Notes: generated by a model from the sequence alone, not told the origin. Positions 1 through 6,410 are shown, counted from the first letter of the stretch. The stretch: 8,855 nucleotides of DNA from an uncultured Alphaproteobacteria bacterium (GCA_903831485.1 CAIKXW010000217.1:1-8855), one strand, 5' to 3'. Made by a program: numbers and translations.

Positions 1-338
1 CGCTGTTCATGATCATTGTTCCGGCTCCCATGAATGGCTGGGAAGGGCAGCTGACATTCTTCGGGGTCGTCGCGATCGCGTTCGTCCTTTCGGGGCGAAC
101 ATTGTTCAAGGGGCTGCGCAACCGGTCAACATCGCATCCAAATCTCAACGACCGCTTCGCCAGCATGGTCGGACAGCGTGGCGAGGCGGCAACGAATTTC
201 GATCAGGGCCGTGGCAAGGCGAAGCTTGGCGACACGGTGTGGCTGGTTATGCAATCGGACGACAAGGTGATTGTCGAAGGCGATGCGATCGTCGTCACCG
301 GGTCCGAGCGGGGCATGCTGAAGGTCAGGCTCGCCTAG
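1..338 (+). CDS. NfeD-like membrane protein, C-terminal part (5' end outside window)
   Basis: The reading frame is open to the left edge (first full codon at base 3), so the ATG at base 9 is probably internal. About 110 residues are visible. Counting from that Met, residues 13-33 form a hydrophobic segment ending in basic residues (R30, K34, R37, R39), as expected for the last membrane helix. A short polar linker with an LNDR motif leads to a small beta-rich domain from about residue 53, beginning MVGQRGEA and holding the G-R-G...L-G-D-T-V-W pattern. This is the usual plan of short NfeD/YbbK-type proteins: membrane helices followed by a soluble OB-fold. In the family, such proteins are thought to work with SPFH/stomatin-type membrane proteins, often encoded next door; that neighbour would lie outside the window. 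The stop overlaps the stop of the opposing gene. The family call rests on pattern recognition only. Confidence 0.7.
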   Translation, partial: LFMIIVPAPMNGWEGQLTFFGVVAIAFVLSGRTLFKGLRNRSTSHPNLNDRFASMVGQRGEAATNFDQGRGKAKLGDTVWLVMQSDDKVIVEGDAIVVTGSERGMLKVRLA

Positions 339-1177
339 GCCTTCGCGCCGAGCTTCAGGCCGCGCGTGACGATGATCTTCGCGAGGTTCACGCCGGGGAT
401 GAACATGCCGGCTGCTTCTATGCCGGCATCGAGCAGGAAGTCGCGATCGACAAGCTTGCCGACATAGGTCTCGAACGTGGTCCCGCCAGTCTGCGTTTCA
501 CCCGTCACGGCGTCGACCTCGACCACGGCTTCCTTCTGCTGCCATCTGTATCGCAGGGCGTAGACGGGGCGGTAGAAGAGGTCGATTGCATCGAGGCGCA
601 TTGTCTCCTCGATGATGCGGTCGGCCTCGATCTTGCGAATCGAGCGCGAGATCACCTCGCGCACCAGCATTGACGCCTTGGCCTGCGGCGGCACGACAAT
701 GTCGCCAGCCCGGGCGCGCGCATTGAGGTCCTCCGTGGTGACCGGTTCCGCGGAGAAGGCGAGATAAGGCTTGAGGCCGAGATCGCCCTTCTTGCTGATG
801 CCGTCATAGAGCCAGTCTTTCCGGCTGCTCTCGTTGCAGCATTCGGTGACCGTGATCGTAGCTTCCTTGTCGGTGGCCGCAAACGCCTGCCCGCCGATTG
901 CAACCGACTGGACCTCGCCTGACACCTTCAGCCTGTGTTCGCGCTGGCGTTCGTAGACATAGGTCGTCGCGGCGCTGAGGCGCCAGAAGGGCTGCAGGCG
1001 CAGCTCGCGGTAGACGATCTCGAAATCCTCGTCCTTCGGCTTCTGCAGAAGGCCGCCGAGTTTCGCGAAGGCGCCGAAGGCATCCGTGCGCTTCGACCAT
1101 GCGCGCGCTTCGGCCTGCGCGGCGCCGAGCACGTCTGGCAGCAGGAGAATGCGTTCTTCGGCGAGTTCGACGTTCAT
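335..1177 (-). CDS. uncharacterised 280-aa protein with PepSY-like C-terminal strand region
   Basis: I do not recognise a named family. The protein is 280 aa with no signal peptide and no clear membrane helix, so it is probably cytoplasmic. Residues 1-60 are charged and partly helical. A Cys-Cys pair lies at 113-114 within ITVTECCNES. Residues 198-228 (from IDLFYRPVYALRY to VEVDAVTGE) look like the Y-P-x-Y...V-x-V-D-x-x-T-G-E strand pattern of PepSY-like domains; that is an inference from shape. Residues 249-275 are hydrophobic and glycine-containing, perhaps a hydrophobic helix or amphipathic tail. The start at 1177 is the first Met and has a weak G-rich stretch (GGGACGG) just upstream. The gene faces the NfeD-like gene and the two stops overlap on CTAG at 335-338. 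It is followed by no co-oriented gene in the window, so it is likely the last gene of its transcript. Confidence 0.8.
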   Translation of the reverse strand: MNVELAEERILLLPDVLGAAQAEARAWSKRTDAFGAFAKLGGLLQKPKDEDFEIVYRELRLQPFWRLSAATTYVYERQREHRLKVSGEVQSVAIGGQAFAATDKEATITVTECCNESSRKDWLYDGISKKGDLGLKPYLAFSAEPVTTEDLNARARAGDIVVPPQAKASMLVREVISRSIRKIEADRIIEETMRLDAIDLFYRPVYALRYRWQQKEAVVEVDAVTGETQTGGTTFETYVGKLVDRDFLLDAGIEAAGMFIPGVNLAKIIVTRGLKLGAKA

Positions 1178-1199
1178 TGTCCGTCCCGGCTTTGACGGC

Positions 1200-1228
1200 A
1201 GGCTACACCAGCGTCATGAGTCCTGCAA
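1200..1228 (-). promoter_or_regulatory. possible promoter of the 280-aa gene
   Basis: On the minus strand TTGCAG (1228-1223) is followed after 17 nt by TAGCCT (1205-1200). The spacing is ideal but both hexamers match the sigma70-type consensus only partly. The start codon lies 22 nt further on. A GANTC site (GAGTC, 1218-1222) sits in the spacer. Confidence 0.25.
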
Positions 1229-1285
1229 AAGGGACGGGCCTCTGCGAAAGGATGGGGAGCGCAGCTGCAGCGCGCAAGACCGCGC

Positions 1286-1747
1286 CTATCGACGCGGACG
1301 GTTTTCCTCGCAGCCGAGTCTGGCGAGGGCGTCGGCGCGGTCGTTTTCCTTGTGACCCGAATGACCCTTCACCCAGCGCCAGTCGACCTTGTGAGAGGCG
1401 GCGGCGGCATCGAGGCGCATCCAGAGGTCCTGGTTCTTGACCGGCTTCTTGTCGGCGGTCTTCCAGCCATTGCGCTTCCAGCCGATGATCCATTTGGTCA
1501 GGCCGTCCTTCACATAGGTGGAATCCGTGTGGAGGATGATTCTCGCGCCCGCGGGATACGCCTCGAGGGCCGAGATGGCGGCCATGAGTTCCATGCGGTT
1601 GTTGGTCGTGCTCGGCTCGCCCCCGTGGAGTTCCGTCTCGACGCCGTCGATGCGCATCAGCGCGCCCCAGCCGCCGGGTCCCGGATTCCCCGAGCACGCA
1701 CCATCCGTCCAGATTTCGACTTTGTCTGCAGTGTTTGGGTCAGCCAT
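1286..1747 (-). CDS. rnhA: ribonuclease HI
   Basis: This 153-aa protein is a full-length RNase HI, which cuts the RNA strand of RNA-DNA hybrids (R-loops, primer remnants) in the cytoplasm using two metal ions. All catalytic residues can be placed: D15 in [16 protein letters not shown]53 in NNRMELMA, D75 in HTDSTYV, H129 in KGHSGH and D139 in RADALA. Their spacing equals that of E. coli D10, E48, D70, H124 and D134 with a constant offset of five. The basic, Trp-rich handle ([11 protein letters not shown], about 86-96) used for hybrid binding is present. The start at 1747 (MADPNTADK) is preferred although the frame stays open upstream to 1996, because a longer start would overlap the divergent gene at 1804 and add non-homologous sequence. 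No strong Shine-Dalgarno is seen. In many alphaproteobacteria rnhA directly follows thrB; here an opposing gene separates them. Confidence 0.97.
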   Translation of the reverse strand: MADPNTADKVEIWTDGACSGNPGPGGWGALMRIDGVETELHGGEPSTTNNRMELMAAISALEAYPAGARIILHTDSTYVKDGLTKWIIGWKRNGWKTADKKPVKNQDLWMRLDAAAASHKVDWRWVKGHSGHKENDRADALARLGCEENRPRR

Positions 1748-1803
1748 GCCGATCAGGTCGGGGCGTTCGCTTCCCGCGTCAAGACTCGTGCTAGATTCCC
1801 GGC
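1748..1803. promoter_or_regulatory. 56-bp divergent promoter region with two GANTC sites
   Basis: This is the only space between the starts of rnhA (minus) and the 203-aa gene (plus), so promoters of both should lie here or overlap the coding ends. It holds GACTC (1783-1787) and GATTC (1794-1798), both matching GANTC, the methylation target of CcrM in alphaproteobacteria. TAGATT at 1792-1797 could be a -10 hexamer for the plus gene, which would put its transcription start at or next to the ATG. No purine-rich Shine-Dalgarno precedes that ATG, so a leaderless mRNA is possible. Confidence 0.4.
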
Positions 1804-2415
1804 ATGGGCCACAGCGTTCAACTGATCGTCGGACAGGGCGCCGCCATCGCCAGCTTCCTGCGCGAATGGCCGGTTGCGCGCGTGGTGGAGCTGCGCGGCG
1901 GGTGGCAGGCAATTCCTGTGGACGAAGCGCTGTATGCGGCCATCGAGGCCCGGCATCCGGGCGCCACCCGGCCTTCGGGTCTGGATGTTTCTCCACTCGG
2001 GCTGTCGGAGGCCATCGCCGCGTCGACCGTTGGCGACGGCGGGCTTGCCTATGTCGAGACGGAGTATTTTGGCGGGACGGGCGCCCAATCGTCGATCGCT
2101 TTTGTAGATGGGTGCGAAGTGGTCGCGCCGCAATCGGGTCGCGCCGCGGGGCCGATCAACCATGCGCTGCGTAGGATCGGTGTTGCGCGCACACTCGCTG
2201 AAGATGAGTTCGATGCCATCGGGCTTGGTGAGCGGCGATCGATGGCGGACTACGAGCCAGAGGGGCCGATGCGACTACGGGGGCAGGCTTCGCCGGTTGC
2301 GGCCGCGCCGCAGGCGGCAAGCGACAAAGAATTCGTGCCGCTCTGGAAGATCGCGTTGTTCATTGTCGCCTTCATCGCTGTCGGCGTGTTCGTCGCGATC
2401 GCTAGCCAATCCTAG
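1804..2415 (+). CDS. uncharacterised 203-aa protein with C-terminal membrane anchor
   Basis: This protein has a soluble N-terminal region of about 130 residues, a variable Ala/Pro-rich linker (about 150-175) and one hydrophobic helix at about 180-200 next to the C-terminus, with no N-terminal signal. That plan suggests a tail-anchored protein with the N-terminal domain in the cytoplasm. The soluble part has a conserved-looking core, [17 protein letters not shown] (79-95), followed by a short acidic turn and strand. I associate this core with small uncharacterised bacterial proteins, but I cannot assign a function. The start at 1804 is the first Met, fits the divergent rnhA start, and lacks a Shine-Dalgarno. 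The gene converges on thrB with only 4 nt between the stops. It interrupts what in many alphaproteobacteria is a thrB-rnhA gene pair. Confidence 0.85.
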   Translation: MGHSVQLIVGQGAAIASFLREWPVARVVELRGGWQAIPVDEALYAAIEARHPGATRPSGLDVSPLGLSEAIAASTVGDGGLAYVETEYFGGTGAQSSIAFVDGCEVVAPQSGRAAGPINHALRRIGVARTLAEDEFDAIGLGERRSMADYEPEGPMRLRGQASPVAAAPQAASDKEFVPLWKIALFIVAFIAVGVFVAIASQS

Positions 2416-2428
2416 GGGCTCACGCCCC
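2415..2428. terminator. small GC hairpin between convergent stops
   Basis: GGGGC (2415-2419) and GCCCC (2424-2428) form a perfect 5-bp stem with a TCAC loop. It spans the few bases between the stop of the 203-aa gene and the stop of thrB and would form on either transcript. There is no T-tract, so termination strength is doubtful. Confidence 0.3.
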
Positions 2429-3379
2429 ATAATCCTCCGGCGACTTGGCCTGGCGATGGAAGCCGAGGCGTTCGGCGTAGTCGAGGGGGTTGTGCGGTTT
2501 GACGAGGGCGTCTTTCGGAGTTGCTGCGAGATCGACGAGGCGCGTCAGGAAGAAGCGCATGGCGGCGCCGCGGGCGAGGATGGGGAGGGCTGCGCGTTCG
2601 CGGGGTTCGAGGCGGCGGACGGTTTCGTAGCTGGAGATCAGCGCGCGGCCCTTGGTGAGGTTGAACTCGCCGCGCCGTTCGAAGCACCAGGCGTTGAGGC
2701 AGACGGCGATGTCGTACGCAAGAAAGTCGGAGCAGGCGAAGTAGAAGTCGATGACGCCCGAGAGCTTGCCATCGAGGAAGAAGGTGTTGTCGGGAAACAG
2801 GTCGGCGTGGATGGCGCCGCCGGGCAGGGTCTTCGGCCAGTTCGCTTTCAGGAAGGCCATGTCGCCATCGATCTGGGACGACAGCCCGGGCGAGAGTGCG
2901 TCGGCTTCGGGGCCGCGGCTTTCCCACAAGGTTGGCCAGGCGCCGATGGACAGGTCGTTCGGGCGGCGGAGGCGGAAGTCGCCGAGGGCGGCGTGGAAGC
3001 GGCCGAGGGCCTGGCCGAGGGCGCGGCACTGGTCAGCGTCGGGGCGGCGGGGGCTCATGCCCTGCAGGAATGTGCAGATGACCGCCGGCTTGCCCTGCAC
3101 GGTGCGGAGAGGGTTTCCGTCCTTTGCGGGCACGGGCAGAGGGGCCGGGAAGCCTTTTGCGGAAAGATGGCCCATCATCCCCATGAAGAAGGGAAGGTCC
3201 TCCCGCTTCGCGCGCTTCTCGAACACGGTGAGGATGAAGCGGCCCTTGGGCGTCTCAAGCAGGAAGTTGGAATTCTCGACGCCTTCGGCAATGCCCTTGA
3301 ACGCCAGAGGCGGCCCGAGATCGTACTCGTCGAGCAGGGCGGACAGCGTGATGTCGTCGATGTCGGTGTAGACGGCCAT
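2420..3379 (-). CDS. thrB: homoserine kinase, APH-like (ThrB type)
   Basis: This 319-aa protein phosphorylates L-homoserine with ATP to O-phosphohomoserine, the step before threonine synthase in threonine synthesis, in the cytoplasm. It belongs to the aminoglycoside-phosphotransferase-like kinase fold, not the GHMP ThrB of E. coli. The sequence shows the N-terminal nucleotide-binding loop GIAEGVENSNFLLET (29-43), the RFILTVFEKR strand (48-57), the Brenner-type catalytic loop AIHADLFPDNTFF with H191, D193 and N198, and the metal-binding IDF motif at D211. The length of about 320 aa is usual. The start at 3379 (MAVYTDIDD) matches the family N-terminus; no clear Shine-Dalgarno precedes it. It lies 47 nt downstream of the sulfatase on the same strand, so the two may be co-transcribed. 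In related bacteria ispH commonly lies upstream of thrB; here a sulfatase occupies that place. Confidence 0.95.
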   Translation of the reverse strand: MAVYTDIDDITLSALLDEYDLGPPLAFKGIAEGVENSNFLLETPKGRFILTVFEKRAKREDLPFFMGMMGHLSAKGFPAPLPVPAKDGNPLRTVQGKPAVICTFLQGMSPRRPDADQCRALGQALGRFHAALGDFRLRRPNDLSIGAWPTLWESRGPEADALSPGLSSQIDGDMAFLKANWPKTLPGGAIHADLFPDNTFFLDGKLSGVIDFYFACSDFLAYDIAVCLNAWCFERRGEFNLTKGRALISSYETVRRLEPRERAALPILARGAAMRFFLTRLVDLAATPKDALVKPHNPLDYAERLGFHRQAKSPEDYGA

Positions 3380-3426
3380 GGGGGCTGGTTACGGGCGGAG
3401 CGCGCAACGCGCAAGCGTGTGTGCGT

Positions 3427-4758
3427 TTAGCCGGGCTTCGGTGTTCGCATCGGGTCGAACTTCGCCCGCGCGCGCTCCAGCCGCGCCGTGAGATCAGCCA
3501 GCACGTCCGGGTGGCGCGAGGAGACGTCGTAGGATTCGGCCGGGTCGTTCGCGATGTCGACGAGGACCGGCCAGTCGGTGCGGCCGGCCAGGTCGAGCTG
3601 GGCGTCGAGCGAGCGGTAGTGCGAGCGGACGACGTATTTGTAGCGCTGGGTGCGGATGGCGGCGATGTCCTCGTTGAGGAAGAGCAGCAGCTCGTCGTGC
3701 GGCGAGGCGGCGTTGCGCGTGGTGAGCAGGGCGGCGATGTCCTTGCCGTCGAGTTCGGCGGCGACGAGAGGCGCGCCGCACCAGGCGGTGAGCGTGGGCA
3801 GCAGGTCGGTGTTCATTGCCATTGCGTCGTTGACGATGCCCGACGGGATGCGGCCGGGCTGGCGGGCGATGAAGGGCACGCGATAGCCGCCTTCCCAGCC
3901 AGCGCCGCCCTTGCGATCGCGCAGGCCGCCGGCGGAGCCTTCCCACCAGGGGCCGTTGTCGGAGGTGAGGATGACCAGCGTGTCGTCGTCGATGCCGTGC
4001 TGCTTCAGGCGTGCGATGAGGCGGCCGATGTTTGCGTCGATCTCCTCGACCACGTCGCCGTATTCGGCAGCTTGGCTCTTGCCGTCATGGTCGGGGTGCG
4101 GATCGAGGGGGATGTGGGGGGCGGTGAGCGTCAGCAGAAGGAAGAAGGGCTTGTCCTTGTTGGCGTCGACGAACTCCAGGCCGCGGGCGAAGAACTTCTC
4201 GGTGAGGCGATCCATCGCCATCGGCTCTTCGGTGAGTTCGACGCCGGCGCTCGTGGAGTAGTAGGCGATCGGCTTCATGTCGTGGCTGTAGGGCAGGCCG
4301 GAGAACAGGTCGAAGCCGTGCCGTGTCGGCGGCCAGAACGGCGCGACGTGGCCGAGATGCCATTTGCCGACGAGGGCGGTGGCGTAGTCGGGCTTCAGGG
4401 CTTCGGCGATGGTGATCTCGGCGAGGGGCAGGCCGTGCGTGTCGGTCTGGCGGATCACGTCGCGCGCGAGGCCGGTGCGGATCGGGTAGCGGCCGGTGAG
4501 CAGGCCGGCGCGGCTGGGCGTGCAGACGTTGGCGGAGGCGTAGAAGGTGGTGAGGCGCGCGCCCTCTGCAGCCATACGATCGATGTTCGGTGTGCGGATG
4601 ACGCCGTTGCCGAAGACGCCTAGATCGCCATAGCCCAGGTCGTCGGCGAGGATGAGGATGATGTTGGGTTTGCGGGTGGCGTTGGCCTGGGGCGGCGAGG
4701 CGCAAGCCGCGAGGGCGGCGGTGGCGACGGACGTGGCGAGGAAATGGCGGCGGTTCAT
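3427..4758 (-). CDS. formylglycine-dependent sulfatase, Tat-type lipoprotein
   Basis: This 443-aa protein is an arylsulfatase A-like type I sulfatase that hydrolyses sulfate esters; the substrate cannot be read from sequence. The N-terminus has a twin-arginine motif (RRHFLA, 3-8), a short hydrophobic stretch and a lipobox LAAC with C19, so it is probably Tat-exported and lipidated at the cell envelope. The active-site signature is CTPSRAGLLTGR: C79 would be converted to formylglycine and R83 stabilises it. Other expected residues are D39-D40 (ILADD), K132 and H134 (GKWHLG), H215 (APHIP), D267-N268 (TSDNGP) and K283. Tat export fits C79 being modified in the cytoplasm by an FGE-type enzyme, which is not encoded here. 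The start at 4758 is chosen because it begins the signal peptide, although the frame is open to 5022. thrB follows after 47 nt. Confidence 0.93.
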   Translation of the reverse strand: MNRRHFLATSVATAALAACASPPQANATRKPNIILILADDLGYGDLGVFGNGVIRTPNIDRMAAEGARLTTFYASANVCTPSRAGLLTGRYPIRTGLARDVIRQTDTHGLPLAEITIAEALKPDYATALVGKWHLGHVAPFWPPTRHGFDLFSGLPYSHDMKPIAYYSTSAGVELTEEPMAMDRLTEKFFARGLEFVDANKDKPFFLLLTLTAPHIPLDPHPDHDGKSQAAEYGDVVEEIDANIGRLIARLKQHGIDDDTLVILTSDNGPWWEGSAGGLRDRKGGAGWEGGYRVPFIARQPGRIPSGIVNDAMAMNTDLLPTLTAWCGAPLVAAELDGKDIAALLTTRNAASPHDELLLFLNEDIAAIRTQRYKYVVRSHYRSLDAQLDLAGRTDWPVLVDIANDPAESYDVSSRHPDVLADLTARLERARAKFDPMRTPKPG

Positions 4759-5022
4759 CGGGGCATGGTGTCCAGATTTAAGGGCGCGTCTAGGGGGCGG
4801 GCTAACCGGCAGGGATGCCTTCGCGATCCCGCAGGTGGCTGCGGGTTTGGCGGTTACCGCTGAATTCCGGCTATCCGGGGTCCTGAGGGCGGCTGGATCG
4901 TAGTCGTCGGAGCGCTGGCGCTGCCGTTCGAGTGCGGCGAGACGTGCCTGTTCCGCCTCGCGGGCTTCGCGCCCCGCAATGCGCGGGTCGATGCGGGGCT
5001 GGTGGGCGGCGATGGTCATCAT
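4759..5022 (-). other. coding-like 88-codon in-frame extension upstream of the sulfatase
   Basis: From the ATG-ATG pair at 5022-5017 an open frame runs without a stop into the sulfatase. Its first 50 or so codons after the paired Met look coding: by my count about 40 of 50 third positions are G or C, and the protein is charged and helix-prone (AGREAREAEQARLAALERQR). The last 35 codons look non-coding and cover the hairpins at 4808-4860. A translated extension would bury the Tat signal, so I do not make it part of the sulfatase. It could be a small protein whose stop was lost or frame-shifted, or chance. No strong Shine-Dalgarno is seen. Confidence 0.25.
4803..4860. repeat. cluster of nested inverted repeats in the sulfatase leader
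   Basis: Several stems occur in 58 nt: GGCA/TGCC (4808-4819), CCCGCAG-GTGG-CTGCGGG (4828-4845, 7-bp stem) and GCGG-TTA-CCGC (4850-4860), with outer arms TAACCG (4803-4808) and CGGTTA (4851-4856). GGGAT (4812-4816) can also pair with ATCCC (4826-4830), which competes with the 7-bp stem. On the plus strand the 7-bp stem is followed by TTT, weakly terminator-like. On the minus strand the cluster lies 43-100 nt before the sulfatase start. No named riboswitch was recognised. Confidence 0.5.
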
Positions 5023-5294
5023 CGCAGCCTGGATGCGGTTGGGCCGAGTGGTTTCAGCGGATCACGGATGCGATTGCGTTCGAGCGGAAGCTCAAAGGGG
5101 TGGTCGCGCACCAAGAAGGAAGCGTTTCTTTCGGCGCGAGTAGGATCGCTTGCGTGAGCTGGCGAAGCGGCGTGGGACGTTTGTGAAAGCGCCACTGGGA
5201 AGCACGTCCTCGTCCTTCGAGACGGACGCTGCGCGCGCTCCTCAGGATTAGGACTACTCTGGCGGTATGGATGGTGAGCGACGGGCGGCCGAGG
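5023..5294. other. intergenic region between response regulator 3' end and sulfatase leader
   Basis: Apart from the palindromic repeat at 5206-5254 I see no feature that I can support in these 272 nt. A plus-strand open frame at 4932-5186 has no recognisable protein and no Shine-Dalgarno. The sulfatase promoter presumably lies here or at 4759-5022, but no convincing -35/-10 pair was found. Confidence 0.5.
5206..5254. repeat. 49-bp palindromic intergenic repeat (REP-like)
   Basis: The outer arms GTCCTCGTCC (5206-5215) and GGATTAGGAC (5245-5254) are complementary at 8 of 10 positions. Inside, CGTCC (5211-5215) and GGACG (5223-5227) form a second stem around CTTCGAGAC-like sequence, and CTCCTCAGGAT follows. 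The blocks TCCTTCGAGACG and GCTCCTCAGGAT, joined by a GC-rich centre, are familiar to me from dispersed palindromic repeats in alphaproteobacterial genomes. That recognition is from memory. It lies 41 nt past the response regulator stop and may act as its 3' hairpin. Confidence 0.7.
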
Positions 5295-6227
5295 CTACGC
5301 CACGTCGCTCTTCTTTTCGTGCGCCGAGTGGATCTTCTTGGTGACCAGGCGGTCGAGTTCGTTGGCGACGGAGATGCGGTGGATGAAGGCTTCCTCGGGC
5401 ATGTCGAGGATGATGGTGATCGTCTGGAAGTGGTATTTCACCACTTCGATATCGTAGGTGGCCGTCATGCCGACGCCTTCGATGTAGCGCAGGGCGGACG
5501 TCCAGACGCGGTCGATCGTGTCGTCGCCGAGGCGGCTGACTTCGGCGGCGTTCTGCTGAAGCAGGCGGTACATGCCACGGATGCCGGCGCCGCGATCCTC
5601 GTTGGAGCGGTTGGCGTATTCGGTGAGGCTGTCGATGATGCCGCGCAGCTTGAAGGCGTTTTCCTTCGACTGCTCGGACTTGGCCTTCTGCGGCGGCTCG
5701 TCGGTGAGGCGGCGCCAGGGGCCGGCGTAGTTGGGATCTTCCTTGCGGCGCCGGCAGGGGCCGACATAGTTGCGGCTGTCTATGAACTTGCGCGGACGCA
5801 GGACGATCTCTTCGATCCGCGAGAGCACGCCGTGAGCGCTGACGGGCTTGAGCAGGAATTCGTTGATGCCGTTCTGGCGGGCGGACATCAGCTGGTCGTG
5901 ATCGATGACGCCGGCGAGCAGGATAATCGGCGTCTCGCGCGCGATGCCGGTCGTGTTGCGACGGATCTCGCGGGTGAATTCGAGACCGGACATGCGGCCG
6001 GCGTCCCAGTCCACGAAGATGAGGTCGGGCTTGAAGGTGCGGCCGACCGAGAACGCCTCGACGGCGTTGGCGGTGGCGTTGATGCTGGTGATGGTGAGAC
6101 GGCGCAGGCTGTCGGCGACGACGCCGCGCATGAACGCGTTCGGGTCCACGATGAGGACCTTCATGCGCTTGAGCAGGTCGGGGGAAATCGTACGCTCGTC
6201 TGACATCAGCTTGCCGTGACCACCCAT
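5295..6227 (-). CDS. response regulator: atypical receiver plus uncharacterised helical C-terminal domain
   Basis: The protein is 310 aa from the Met at 6227, or 303 aa from 6206; I chose 6227 because GGA lies 7 nt upstream. Numbering uses 6227. Residues 22-145 are a CheY-like receiver: VLIVDP with D28, phosphoacceptor D73 in IFVDWD, and K127 in EFLLKPVS. Two usual receiver residues differ: the second acidic residue is P29, and the switch Thr/Ser position, by spacing to the Lys, is A105. Residues 154-173 hold two Y-x-G-P-x-R-R motifs (YVGPCRR, YAGPWRR), a tail seen in other alphaproteobacterial CheY-like proteins. The domain from about 187 to 310 is helical and has no recognisable DNA-binding, GGDEF or kinase motif. 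No partner kinase is adjacent. The gene is probably monocistronic, being followed by a palindromic repeat. Whether it is phosphorylated is uncertain. Confidence 0.85.
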   Translation of the reverse strand: MGGHGKLMSDERTISPDLLKRMKVLIVDPNAFMRGVVADSLRRLTITSINATANAVEAFSVGRTFKPDLIFVDWDAGRMSGLEFTREIRRNTTGIARETPIILLAGVIDHDQLMSARQNGINEFLLKPVSAHGVLSRIEEIVLRPRKFIDSRNYVGPCRRRKEDPNYAGPWRRLTDEPPQKAKSEQSKENAFKLRGIIDSLTEYANRSNEDRGAGIRGMYRLLQQNAAEVSRLGDDTIDRVWTSALRYIEGVGMTATYDIEVVKYHFQTITIILDMPEEAFIHRISVANELDRLVTKKIHSAHEKKSDVA

Positions 6228-6240
6228 TCTGAGTTCCGGC

Positions 6241-6269
6241 CAAGGTAAACCGACAAGGTAATTTTACCG
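6241..6269 (-). promoter_or_regulatory. direct and inverted repeats with -10-like hexamer before the response regulator
   Basis: CAAGGTAA occurs twice (6241-6248 and 6254-6261) with starts 13 bp apart, and GGTAA/TTACC (6258-6269) forms an inverted repeat around TT. On the minus strand TAAAAT (6266-6261) could be a -10 hexamer giving a leader of about 27 nt to the start at 6227. No clear -35 was found. The repeats look like a regulator binding site. Confidence 0.35.
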
Positions 6270-6391
6270 TTGAGACGACGCGGATTTGACGGGGCGGTTG
6301 GTTAACGGCTGGGAAAGAGGTGCGACAGGGCAAAACTGCTTGCAGGTGAGGGCGTTGGCTTCAGGTGTGTAACTTGCTAGGGATGGCTCCC

Positions 6392-6407
6392 GAACAGGAG
6401 ACTGTTC
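6392..6407 (+). promoter_or_regulatory. hairpin/operator-like inverted repeat before the RHH-PII gene
   Basis: GAACAG (6392-6397) and CTGTTC (6402-6407) form a perfect 6-bp inverted repeat with a GAGA spacer, which as RNA would be a GNRA-type tetraloop. It ends 3 nt before the Shine-Dalgarno GAGGAG (6411-6416). A competing stem, AGACT (6399-6403) with AGTCT (6415-6419), would partly cover that Shine-Dalgarno. It may be an operator or a translation-control element. Confidence 0.4.
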
Positions 6408-6410
6408 CTT

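Noticed and set aside
1748..1996. longer start for ribonuclease HI at 1996
   Set aside because: It would overlap the divergent 203-aa gene, and the added residues have no RNase H similarity. The start at 1747 gives the normal family length.
2108..3430. 440-codon plus-strand open frame across thrB, and similar long frames opposite the sulfatase and response regulator
   Set aside because: They are antisense shadows of high-GC genes: low-complexity Gly/Ala/Val/Glu composition and no domain, while the opposite strand has clear catalytic motifs.
4932..5186. 84-codon plus-strand open frame
   Set aside because: It has no Shine-Dalgarno, no recognisable protein and an Arg/Gly/Trp-rich composition, and it overlaps the coding-like minus-strand frame.
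6328..6344. sigma54-like sequence GGCA...TTGCA upstream of the RHH-PII gene
   Set aside because: There are 7 nt between GGCA and TTGCA, and the consensus needs 6. Sigma54 is strict about this spacing, and the -24 element also lacks the C after GGCA.
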